From Thermodesulfobacteriota bacterium (GTDB taxonomy: Bacteria > Desulfobacterota > SM23-61): a stretch of 11,064 nt of DNA. Below, piece by piece: positions 1 through 6,978 of the stretch. The stretch is from the NCBI GenBank assembly GCA_030018715.1, contig JASEHN010000024.1:4195-15258 (forward strand). The letters are read 5' to 3'. The number at the start of each line of letters is the position of its first letter. Position 1 is the first letter of the stretch. The notes below the pieces were generated by a model. That model was not told the origin of the DNA, made no database searches, and saw nothing but the letters and a program-made list of their open reading frames with translations. Position numbers and translations under genes: made by a program.

Positions 1-355
1 TCTCTTCCTTGAGAGCATAAAGAGAATCCCTGAAATCATCCCCCAGAATCACCGCCACGGCTTCCGAGTTGTCGATGATGAAACTGCACTCTTTAGGATG
101 GAGACGAAAATTGATGGGTACCGTTCCTAGGCCGGCCCTAAAGCAGGCAAAGAGGGCTTCGAGGAATTCGGGGCAATTATGCAAAAGGATGGCCACATTG
201 GAACCCTTCTCAATCCCCAGGCCTCTTAAGGCATTGGCCAGCCGGTTGATCCGTTCATTGGCTTGCTGATAGGTCAACTCATAGTCGCCATAAACAATGG
301 CCAAATTCTCCGGAAAACTTCGAGCCGCTTTGGTAAAAAGGGTTCCGACGTTCAT
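1..355 (-). CDS. AMP-dependent acyl-CoA synthetase, N-terminal part (runs off the left edge)
   Basis: The first 118 codons of an acyl-adenylate-forming CoA ligase, starting at the ATG at 355 and open to base 1. Such enzymes activate a carboxylic acid with ATP and then transfer the acyl group to CoA in the cytoplasm. Visible parts are the N-terminal core motif (residues 27-43, starting LTYQQANERIN) and the GTVPINFRLHPKE segment (77-89), which is typical of fatty-acid/medium-chain acyl-CoA ligases. The ATP-binding and catalytic-lysine motifs lie outside the window, so activity and substrate cannot be judged. No in-frame ATG, GTG or TTG lies just upstream, which supports this start. It begins 91 bases after the SDR stop and is probably the distal part of the same operon. 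It is a different protein from the ligase at 6979-8631. Confidence 0.85.
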   Translation of the reverse strand, partial: MNVGTLFTKAARSFPENLAIVYGDYELTYQQANERINRLANALRGLGIEKGSNVAILLHNCPEFLEALFACFRAGLGTVPINFRLHPKECSFIIDNSEAVAVILGDDFRDSLYALKEE

Positions 356-446
356 GGCAAGTGAATCATTTTTCTCCGCACATTCACAAAAACTAAGAAA
401 CCTTGGTCATCATTTCCTTGGGAATTAGAATGGGTATTGAAAAAAT

Positions 447-1205
447 TTATCCAATCGTGTGCCCACCATCGACCACTACCACCGATCCCGTCATAAAACT
501 GGAGGCGTCGGAGGCCAAAAGGAGCGTGGCTCCCCGAATCTCCTTCACCTCTGCCAGGCGACGCATGGGGATCTTGCTGATGACCTTCTGACCGGCTGGT
601 GTCTGGAAAAAATCCCGGTTCAAATCTGTCAAAAAATACCCAGGACAGAGGGCATTAACCTGAATGTTATAGCGGACCCATTCCAGGGCCAGCGTCTTGG
701 TGAAAAGGATTAAGCCCGCTTTGGCCACAGCGTAAGGGCTGTTGTAAACCGCCGCAATCATGCCGATGATGGAAGCAATGTTGATGATCTTTCCATATCG
801 GTTGGCAATCATATGGCGGCCGACCGCTTGGGTGCAGAAGACGTGTCCCTTCAAGTTCACATCCATCACCCGGTCCCATTTTTCTGGAGTCATCTCGGCC
901 ACCGGTGTGTCTCCGGCAATCCCGGAGTTGTTGATCAGGATGTCGATGCGGCCGAAGGCTTTGACCGCCTCGTCCACAGCCCTTTCAATCTCATCCAATT
1001 TCGCTATGTCCATGGGACAGACCAGCCCCTCTCGGCCCATTTTTTTTATCTGGGCTGCGGTCTCATTCAGCCCGGCGATATTACGCGCCCCCAAGGCCAC
1101 GTCGGCCCCGGCTTCGGCCAGGGTCAAGGCCATCTCCCGGCCGAGGCCCCGGCTGGCCCCGGAGACAAAAGCTTTCTTCCCCTGCAGGGAAAAAATCTCT
1201 ATCAT
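447..1205 (-). CDS. SDR-family NAD(P)-dependent oxidoreductase (3-hydroxyacyl-CoA dehydrogenase / FabG type)
   Basis: A complete 252-residue classical short-chain dehydrogenase. The Rossmann glycine motif GASRGLG is at 16-22, the NNSG motif (usually NNAG) at 92-95, and the catalytic tetrad is N117, S145, Y158 and K162 (YAVAK). The PG motif follows at 188-189 and the C-terminal DGG at 246-248. An Arg (R41) rather than an Asp/Glu ends the second beta strand, which leans toward NADP(H). In family terms it would interconvert a 3-hydroxyacyl and a 3-oxoacyl thioester. Sitting next to an enoyl-CoA hydratase-type gene and CoA ligases, a role as type II 3-hydroxyacyl-CoA dehydrogenase (like BadH) is more likely than fatty-acid synthesis, but that is inference. 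The ATG at 1205 has an AGAGG ribosome site about 9 bases upstream. A 122-base gap with a palindromic repeat separates it from the hydratase gene. Confidence 0.9.
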   Translation of the reverse strand: MIEIFSLQGKKAFVSGASRGLGREMALTLAEAGADVALGARNIAGLNETAAQIKKMGREGLVCPMDIAKLDEIERAVDEAVKAFGRIDILINNSGIAGDTPVAEMTPEKWDRVMDVNLKGHVFCTQAVGRHMIANRYGKIINIASIIGMIAAVYNSPYAVAKAGLILFTKTLALEWVRYNIQVNALCPGYFLTDLNRDFFQTPAGQKVISKIPMRRLAEVKEIRGATLLLASDASSFMTGSVVVVDGGHTIG

Positions 1206-1222
1206 GGTTCTTGCCTCTTGCA

Positions 1223-1276
1223 GCCCTCCCCCCTTCCCCTTTCCCCCAGCGAAGGAGAAGGACAGGGTGAGGGGGC
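1223..1276. repeat. GC-rich imperfect palindrome, REP/interspersed-repeat-like
   Basis: A C-rich half (from GCCCTCCC at 1223) is followed by a short AGCG turn and a G-rich half ending GGGTGAGGGGGC at 1276, so the two halves can fold as an imperfect hairpin. Read through on the plus strand it gives SPLPLSPSEGEGQGEG, closely resembling the peptide produced when a widespread family of bacterial interspersed palindromes is mistranslated. It fills much of the 122-base gap between the hydratase and SDR genes. There is no U-run after it on the minus strand, so it is not a classical terminator. It may stabilise upstream mRNA or dampen downstream expression. Confidence 0.6.
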
Positions 1277-1327
1277 AGAAAATATCAGAGGGTTAAATGC
1301 GCTTCCCTTCGTTTGGGTTATCTAAAT

Positions 1328-2110
1328 TTATCGTCCCTTGAAGAGGGGAGCACGTTTTTCAGCGAAAGCCGTGGCCCCTTCCAGAAAATCCTCTGTCTTG
1401 GCGACCTCATGTAAGAACCGCTGGCAGGTGATCCGAAAATCGTAGAGGTGTCGTCCCAGTATTTGGTTGACCGTTTCTTTAATGATGCGCAAAGAAGCGG
1501 GGGAGGATTTCATGATCTTGCGGGCGATCTCCACGGTGGACTCTTGCAATTGATCCTGTGGAACCACCCGATTGATGAGCCCTATCTCTAAGGCTCGCTG
1601 GGAGCTGATCGGCTCTGCGGCTAGCAGGAGTTCTTGGGTGGCCTTGATTCCTACCATGGGCGGCCCGAAAACAGCGAAGATAGGAGGCCAGGCTCCGATG
1701 CGGGCTTCGGGCTGGGCAAACCGGGCGCTTTCCGAGGCCACAGCAATGTCCGTCAGTAGGACCAGCTCGCAGCCGCCCCCATAGGCCAGACCATTGACTG
1801 CAGAAAGGAGTGGCTTTTGCAATTGGTAGATGGTATTTACTAATCCGTAGATGCAGTCTAAAAAAAGATCTTTAGCGTCCCTTGGGTCCTGCAGGCGGGT
1901 GAGCTCCCCAATGTCATCGCCAGCGCAGAAAGCCCTCCCGCTCCCGGTCAGAGCCATGACAGATACGCCATCGCTGTCATCTGCTTCCCGGAGAGCTTTA
2001 TTAAGTTCTTTCCAGAGAGGCCTATTCAGAGCATTTAATTTATCGGGCCGATTAAGAGTAATCCAGGCAATCCGGTCTTCTATATGAAAGAGAAGATATT
2101 GATATTCCAT
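1328..2110 (-). CDS. Enoyl-CoA hydratase/isomerase (crotonase) family protein
   Basis: A complete 260-residue crotonase-fold protein, the usual length for the family, which typically acts on CoA thioesters as homo-oligomers. Oxyanion-hole residues fit A63 (FCAGDD) and G112 (YGGGCE). Both acid/base glutamates of classical hydratases are present: E115 in GGGCE and E135 in AQPE. That favours trans-enoyl-CoA hydration over hydrolase or decarboxylase variants. The segment after the second Glu (GAWPPIFAVFGPPMVG, 139-154) departs from the usual G-PG-GGTQRL pattern, so acyl specificity may be unusual. The start is the ATG at 2110, with AGGGA about 8 bases upstream; a TTG directly before it at 2113 is a weaker alternative. 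It follows livM by about 35 bases, so it is in the same transcript and probably handles the acid imported and activated by its neighbours. Confidence 0.88.
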   Translation of the reverse strand: MEYQYLLFHIEDRIAWITLNRPDKLNALNRPLWKELNKALREADDSDGVSVMALTGSGRAFCAGDDIGELTRLQDPRDAKDLFLDCIYGLVNTIYQLQKPLLSAVNGLAYGGGCELVLLTDIAVASESARFAQPEARIGAWPPIFAVFGPPMVGIKATQELLLAAEPISSQRALEIGLINRVVPQDQLQESTVEIARKIMKSSPASLRIIKETVNQILGRHLYDFRITCQRFLHEVAKTEDFLEGATAFAEKRAPLFKGR

Positions 2111-2145
2111 CAAACATTCCCTGCTATGGCTAAACGGGAATTTAT

Positions 2146-3135
2146 TTACTTCTTCCTGAAGAAATTGTAGACTTTTTCCACTCCGCCGTAGATTCCTCCC
2201 CTGAAGAACATCACCACCAAAATAAAAATGGCACCCAAGACGAGCAGCCCGGCACCTGCTTTGGCTAGGACTGGAAATCTATTCAGAAAATCCGCCAGGA
2301 AGATGAATACCCCAGAGCCAATCAAGGCCCCATGAAGGACAAAGGTTCCCCCCAGAAGGGCCTTGATCGCGAATTCCCCCGAAGTGGACCAATGCGCCAA
2401 ATGTTCTCCCACATATTCCTGATGGAGGGCAAAGAGCGCTCCCCCCAAGCCACAGATGAGCCCTCCGATGATGAAGGCAATCCACTTATAAGTCTCTGGA
2501 TTATAGCCGATGGCCGTAGCCCGAAGCTCACTCTCCCGCATTCCCATGAGGACTTTGCCGAAGGGTGATTCGATCAGCCGCCGGACAAAGAGGAAGAGTA
2601 GAAGGAAGAGGATGAGAACAAAGATATAAAAATTGAAGGTTGGTTTTAAGTTAATGGAAAAAATTCCCAGCTCTAAAATCTCTCGTTTGATTCCCCAAAT
2701 CCCATCTGGTCCCCCGGTGAAGCTCTTCCACTGCCAGATGATGAACCAGATCAACTGGTTGAAGGCCAAGGTGAGTAAGGCGAAGATGAGTCCAACACGT
2801 TTGATGCAAAAATAGCCCATGATGATAGAGATGATTCCGCTCATCGCTACCCCAGCGATAATCGCCAAAAGAATATGCACATTATGACGGGCCAGAAGGA
2901 TGCCAGCGGTATAAGCCCCCACGGCGAAAAGACTCCCTGTTCCGAAGTTGAGGAGGCCCGTATATCCTAGCAGTAAGATGAAAGATAAAGTGGGGATGGC
3001 CATGATTAGAATTTCGGCAGCCATCATCTTAGAAGGAAGGACGAAGTAAGTGGGAACCAGGATGGCAGCCATGATAAGGACAGGAGAAAGCTCAGCCATA
3101 AAGCTTCGCTGTGGCGCGTTCAATTCTGATTTCAT
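2146..3135 (-). CDS. livM: Branched-chain amino acid-type ABC transporter permease LivM
   Basis: A 329-residue polytopic inner-membrane protein of the LivM half of Liv/HAAT importers; with LivH it forms the translocation channel. The hallmark GYTGLLNFGTG is at 57-67. The cytoplasmic coupling-helix region that contacts the ATPases is MRESELRATAIGYNPETYK (199-217), followed by a glycine-rich membrane segment (IIGGLICGLGGALFA, 222-236). A late GGTFVLHGALIGSGVF segment (262-277) and a C-terminal FRGGIYGG match the family. The start overlaps the livH stop by four bases (ATGA), so translation is probably coupled. The Liv name gives the transporter class only; in catabolic clusters of this kind such systems often import aromatic or aliphatic acids. 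Confidence 0.92.
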   Translation of the reverse strand: MKSELNAPQRSFMAELSPVLIMAAILVPTYFVLPSKMMAAEILIMAIPTLSFILLLGYTGLLNFGTGSLFAVGAYTAGILLARHNVHILLAIIAGVAMSGIISIIMGYFCIKRVGLIFALLTLAFNQLIWFIIWQWKSFTGGPDGIWGIKREILELGIFSINLKPTFNFYIFVLILFLLLFLFVRRLIESPFGKVLMGMRESELRATAIGYNPETYKWIAFIIGGLICGLGGALFALHQEYVGEHLAHWSTSGEFAIKALLGGTFVLHGALIGSGVFIFLADFLNRFPVLAKAGAGLLVLGAIFILVVMFFRGGIYGGVEKVYNFFRKK

Positions 3136-4019
3136 CGGGTTCCCCCCCTTCCCAGCAATCCCTGAGGCCGGATCATCAAGATGATACCCATGGCGGCGAA
3201 CATCACAAAGTCCGACGCTGGGGCCCAGAAAACGCCAGCGATACCCCGGACGATACCCAGGATTATGCCCCCCAACAGGGCCCCGCGGATGCTGCCCATG
3301 CCCCCGATCACCACCACGATAAAGCAGATGAGCAGGATTTCCGTGCCGATGGTATGCTGAAGGCCCCCTATCAAAGGAGCGTGGAGCCCACCTCCCAGAC
3401 CAGCCAGGGCAGAGCCCAGCGCGAAAGTCCAGGTATATACCCTGCGGGTATTGACTCCCAGGGTCTTGGCCGTCTCGGGATCCTCAGCACTGGCCCGAAT
3501 GATGGCCCCCAGAGCACTGCGCTCAATAAAATACCAAACGCCAAAGATGATGGCTAAGCCAAGAATCATCGTAAATAGGCGATAGACGGGATAGCGAAAC
3601 AGCCCCAGACTGATCTCGCCTTCGAAGGAGGAAGGCATCCCCAAAGGAAGGGGCGTGGTGCCATAAATCAAGGCCACACTCTGCTGGATCACCAATAGCA
3701 GGCCAAAGGTGAGCAGAATTTGGTAGACCACGGGCTGGCCATACATCCAGCGCAAGAGAAATCTTTCTATCATCAATCCCACGATAGCCATCAAAGGAAG
3801 GGTGATGATAAGGCCAACCCAGAATTTCCCCGGGACATTTAGCATCTGCATGCACGTCCAGACGAAATAAGCCCCTATCATATAGAGGGAGCCGTGGGCG
3901 AAATTGATTATGCCCAGCATCCCGAAGATAAGGGAGAGGCCAGTGGCCAGCAGGGCCATCAGGACCCCAAACTGGATGCCGTTGAAGACCTGAGCTAAAA
4001 TAACATCGATATTTACCAT
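3132..4019 (-). CDS. livH: Branched-chain amino acid-type ABC transporter permease LivH
   Basis: A 295-residue integral membrane protein, the second permease half. The diagnostic GLSLIFGMLGIINFAHG is at 27-43. The ATPase-contact loop RASAEDPETAKTLGVNTRRVY occupies 175-195. The conserved VVIGGMGSIRGALLGG is at 236-251, and the C-terminal IRPQGLLGR at 283-291 closes the protein as is usual for LivH. It starts at the ATG at 4019, for which only a weak GGGG-type ribosome site is visible. It follows livK after a 113-base gap containing a stem-loop, and overlaps livM by ATGA at its 3' end. Confidence 0.93.
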   Translation of the reverse strand: MVNIDVILAQVFNGIQFGVLMALLATGLSLIFGMLGIINFAHGSLYMIGAYFVWTCMQMLNVPGKFWVGLIITLPLMAIVGLMIERFLLRWMYGQPVVYQILLTFGLLLVIQQSVALIYGTTPLPLGMPSSFEGEISLGLFRYPVYRLFTMILGLAIIFGVWYFIERSALGAIIRASAEDPETAKTLGVNTRRVYTWTFALGSALAGLGGGLHAPLIGGLQHTIGTEILLICFIVVVIGGMGSIRGALLGGIILGIVRGIAGVFWAPASDFVMFAAMGIILMIRPQGLLGRGGTR

Positions 4020-4080
4020 TTTATTTTCGCCCCGATTTCATCAAAGGCTAAAGCCCAGTTTCACGTTTAATCCTTCAAGA

Positions 4081-4117
4081 GGATAGGGGTGATGAGCTCA
4101 AGGCCCGCCCCCTATCC
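4081..4117 (-). promoter_or_regulatory. Stem-loop in the livK-livH gap
   Basis: Perfect 9-bp arms, GGATAGGGG (4081-4089) and CCCCTATCC (4109-4117), enclose a 19-base loop. The stem lies 16 bases past the livK stop in the direction of transcription. No U-run follows on the minus strand, so it is not a standard intrinsic terminator. Its place between a binding-protein gene and its permease genes matches known 3'-end hairpins that protect the binding-protein mRNA and lower permease expression. That function is inferred by analogy. Confidence 0.6.
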
Positions 4118-4132
4118 ATGAGCGCCTAGAGA

Positions 4133-5374
4133 TTACAAAGGATCTTTAGTCCGATCGAACTCAAACCCTTTCTCCCCTTGCCTGGGATAGATCCTACCCG
4201 CCCCGACGACCTCCACGTAGTCATCCTCATACGCCTTTTCACGGGGGGCCTTGCCCCGGAGGAGAAGGAAATCATGGACGATCTGGTGTTGCCAAGCGGC
4301 CATATTTTCCTTGCCAGTGGGTCCATCGAACTCGCCGAGCTTCTCCAGGGCGGGGATTAGTACCTTGGGATCAGCACTGCCGGTATGTTTTATCAATCTT
4401 TCCATGAGCTGGCACTCCAGATACTTTTTCGCAGCATAATCGCCAGGGATAACGCCCCACCTCTTTTTATACTTCTCGACGAATTTCCGACTCCATTCAT
4501 TGGGCATGGCGTGATTCCAGTGGTCAGCCAAATACATCCCTTCAAGAGCATCGGACCCTATGCCGCGAAGCATGTTGAGCGTGCCTGTAATGGAGAAGAC
4601 CTTCATCACCTTCTTGAGGCCGAATTCGTGGGCCTGCCTCAGGCCAATGCCGAAAATCTTGCCGTACAGCCCGATGATGTAAGCATCGGCTCCGGACCCC
4701 TTGGCCTCGGTCATGAAGACACTGACGTCAATGGCGGTCGCCGGGACATATTGGGTCTTAAGGAGCTTGATGCCTCTCTCTTTCAAAACCGCTTCCACGT
4801 TCTCGGCCATATCATAGCCCCAGGCATAGTCCATCTGGATCTGAATGACCTTCTTGACATCGGGGAACTTGTCTAAAAAACTGGAAAGTGCTGACCTAGC
4901 TATTGTGTAGTTGGGGCTGGCCCAGCGGAAGGTGTAGCGATTGCCATTGGCGCCGGTGAGGCGGGTGTCCCAGCCATCCGTCCAGAAGATCGGCCCCTTT
5001 GTTTTGCCGATGATGTCGGCCATGGCCAGTTGCACTGCGCTGCTATTTCCAGAGGAAACGATTAGCGGCTTGGCCTCGGCAATCACTTCTTGCAGGCGGC
5101 GCACCCCGACAGCCGGCTTGAGCTCCGTATCCCGGGTGACCAGCTTAACGGTATAAGGCCCCATTTTATAATTGTGCTCTTCCAGAAAAAGAACCGTGGC
5201 ATTGTGACCTTCAACGCCGGTCGCCGCAAAGGGGCCGCTGAAGTCATCAACGATGGCCCAAACAATTTCTTTCTCCACGGCCTGGGCTGCCGGGGTGGAA
5301 AGCAATCCTGTACACAAAAACACCAGCATCAAGATAAAACCCGGAATAACAATTTTAGTCATTATACTTTTCAT
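4133..5374 (-). CDS. livK: Liv-type ABC transporter periplasmic substrate-binding protein
   Basis: A 413-residue type I periplasmic binding protein (Peripla_BP_6 family), the ligand receptor for LivHMGF. From the ATG at 5374 there is a clear Sec signal peptide: MKS-MTK charged start, hydrophobic core VIPGFILMLVFLCTGLL, and an AQA cleavage site predicted after residue 32. The Cys in the core does not make a good lipobox, so it is probably soluble in the periplasm. The mature protein opens with VDDFSGPFAATG (42-53), the usual first strand and ligand loop, and SSGNSS (107-112) matches the Ser/Gly-rich ligand-binding turn. GGAGG lies six bases before ATG 5374; the in-frame TTG at 5380 touches that site and is unlikely. 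The gene sits between livF and livH. Ligand identity cannot be told from sequence; acids or aromatics are as likely as amino acids in this context. Confidence 0.9.
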   Translation of the reverse strand: MKSIMTKIVIPGFILMLVFLCTGLLSTPAAQAVEKEIVWAIVDDFSGPFAATGVEGHNATVLFLEEHNYKMGPYTVKLVTRDTELKPAVGVRRLQEVIAEAKPLIVSSGNSSAVQLAMADIIGKTKGPIFWTDGWDTRLTGANGNRYTFRWASPNYTIARSALSSFLDKFPDVKKVIQIQMDYAWGYDMAENVEAVLKERGIKLLKTQYVPATAIDVSVFMTEAKGSGADAYIIGLYGKIFGIGLRQAHEFGLKKVMKVFSITGTLNMLRGIGSDALEGMYLADHWNHAMPNEWSRKFVEKYKKRWGVIPGDYAAKKYLECQLMERLIKHTGSADPKVLIPALEKLGEFDGPTGKENMAAWQHQIVHDFLLLRGKAPREKAYEDDYVEVVGAGRIYPRQGEKGFEFDRTKDPL

Positions 5375-5505
5375 AAGCAACCTCCTTAAAAAAATTTTCC
5401 ATAATTTCAGCCCATCTGGCCGACTCCCCTTCTGCCAATCCTTGATCCTTTCAATAATCCCCCTTACTCACCTCCTTTCGAATCATTAGAAATTGCGGCC
5501 TTTAG

Positions 5506-6198
5506 TTAAAGTTTGAAGTACTTCCTGTGCAATTCAACGTCTTCCAATATTTCCCGAGAGCTAGCCTCACAAGCTACCAGACCGTGGGCCACCACATAAT
5601 GGCGATCACCCAAATTGGATGCCATGGTCAGATTTGCTTCAACCAATAGCATGGTGAGGCCGGATTTTTTCAATTCCAGAATCGCATCCGTGATTGCCCC
5701 CACCAGAAGGGGTGCTAATCCTTCGGAAGGTTCATCGAGGAGGATCAACTCTGATCCACTGACTAAGACCCTGGCGATAGCCAGCATCTGCTGTTCGCCC
5801 CCGCTCAACTCATTCCCCCTGTTATTCAGCCTTTCCCTGAGGGGTGGGAAAATATTCAATACCCATTCTATCTTCTCCCCATCCTGGCGAAGGGAAGGCA
5901 ATCTAAGGTTTTCCGTCACGCTGAGGCTGCTGAAAATGCGGCGGCCCTGGGGAACATATCCCAGACCTCGACGGAAAATTTGGTGGGTTTCCTTCCCCAC
6001 AATATTTTCCCCTTTATATTGAATAGAACCCGACCGAACCGCGACCAGACCCATAATGCTCTTCAGGGTGGTCGTCTTGCCAGCTCCGTTTCGGCCCAGG
6101 AGGGTAACCAACTCTCCTTTATTCACCTCGAGGCTGACTCCGTGGAGGATATGACTTTTACCATAATAGGCATGGACCTGATCCAATTGCAGCATCAT
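5506..6198 (-). CDS. livF: ABC transporter ATP-binding protein LivF
   Basis: A 230-residue ATPase of the LivF type, which powers LivHM as a heterodimer with LivG. Walker A GRNGAGKT is at 35-42, the Q-loop at VPQGRRIF (82-89), the ABC signature LSGGEQQ at 131-137, and Walker B plus D-loop LILLDEPSEGLAP at 151-163. SEGLAP is characteristic of LivF as against LivG. The switch region reads LLVEAN (184-189), whereas most LivF proteins have VEQN at this place. The start overlaps the livG stop by ATGA (a second ATG follows immediately), so the two ATPases are probably made in step. Confidence 0.94.
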   Translation of the reverse strand: MMLQLDQVHAYYGKSHILHGVSLEVNKGELVTLLGRNGAGKTTTLKSIMGLVAVRSGSIQYKGENIVGKETHQIFRRGLGYVPQGRRIFSSLSVTENLRLPSLRQDGEKIEWVLNIFPPLRERLNNRGNELSGGEQQMLAIARVLVSGSELILLDEPSEGLAPLLVGAITDAILELKKSGLTMLLVEANLTMASNLGDRHYVVAHGLVACEASSREILEDVELHRKYFKL

Positions 6199-6935
6199 CG
6201 TACCCCCAAATAAGCTCTGCTCACCTCTTCGCTGTTCCGGATTATATCCGGAGGGCCCTGGGCAATGACCCGGCCGAAATCCAAGACCGTAATAGTATCT
6301 GAAATGGATAAAACCATGTCTACGCGATGCTCAATGAGCACGACCGTGTGCTTTGGGGTGAGCTTTTTGATGGTGTCGCCCATTACAGGAATTTCGTCGT
6401 AGACCAGGCCGCTGGTGGGTTCGTCCAACAGCAAGAGATTGCTCTCGCCAGCCATAGCCACTCCGATATCCAGGAGTCGCTGCTCACCATGGGAAAGCTC
6501 ACTGGCTTTATGCTCGGCTTTCCCATCCAGCCCCAGGGCATGCAAGATTTCATAAGATTTGGCCACAGACTCCTTCAGGTCCGAGGCCCTTTTGAAAAAG
6601 CTGAATCTCTCCTTCTCTTTTGCCTGGATGGCCAATCTTACATTTTCCAGGGCGGTCAACTCCAGGAAAAGGGTGATGACCTGGAAAGACCGCCTGATAC
6701 CCAAGTGAGCCATCTGATGGGAGGGCAGATGGGAAATATCTTTTCCCTTAAACTCTACCCTGCCCTCGCTGGGCTTGACAAAACCACAGATTAGGTTAAA
6801 TAGTGTAGTCTTACCCGCCCCATTGGGACCCACCACAGAGTGCAGACTTCCCTCTCGAACCTCCAGATCGACATGATCCAGCACCCGCAGCGCCCCAAAG
6901 TCCTTGGTCAATCCGATGGTTTTCAATAAGGCCAT
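6195..6935 (-). CDS. livG: ABC transporter ATP-binding protein LivG
   Basis: A 246-residue ATPase of the LivG type. Walker A GPNGAGKT is at 36-43, the Q-loop glutamine is Q85 (RSFQ), the signature LSHGEQ at 147-152 (LSHG/LSYG is usual for LivG), Walker B LLLLDEPTSGL at 167-177, and the switch histidine H203 (IEHR) is present. The D-loop continues VYDE where many LivG proteins have NPxE, a modest divergence. An AGAGG ribosome site lies about 9 bases before the ATG. The gene follows the CoA ligase after 43 bases, linking uptake and activation in one transcript. Confidence 0.94.
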   Translation of the reverse strand: MALLKTIGLTKDFGALRVLDHVDLEVREGSLHSVVGPNGAGKTTLFNLICGFVKPSEGRVEFKGKDISHLPSHQMAHLGIRRSFQVITLFLELTALENVRLAIQAKEKERFSFFKRASDLKESVAKSYEILHALGLDGKAEHKASELSHGEQRLLDIGVAMAGESNLLLLDEPTSGLVYDEIPVMGDTIKKLTPKHTVVLIEHRVDMVLSISDTITVLDFGRVIAQGPPDIIRNSEEVSRAYLGVR

Positions 6936-6978
6936 CGCGCTTTCCTCTTCTCCTGTTAAATTGCTCTCAGGAATGCCC

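Noticed and set aside
447..1205. Naming the SDR fabG
   Set aside because: It has the FabG-like motif set, but the neighbours are catabolic CoA-thioester genes and no acyl carrier protein or fatty-acid synthesis gene is present.
760..1325. Two plus-strand ORFs (178 and 170 codons) opposite the SDR gene
   Set aside because: They are antisense to a well-supported SDR with a full catalytic tetrad, carry no recognisable domain, and end in the low-complexity peptide of the repeat at 1223-1276.
4385..4876. A 163-codon plus-strand ORF opposite livK
   Set aside because: Antisense shadow of the binding protein; no motif and no upstream ribosome site.
5278..5374. LivK as a lipoprotein
   Set aside because: The Cys in FLCTGLL lies within the hydrophobic core and lacks a proper lipobox; an AQA signal peptidase I site follows.
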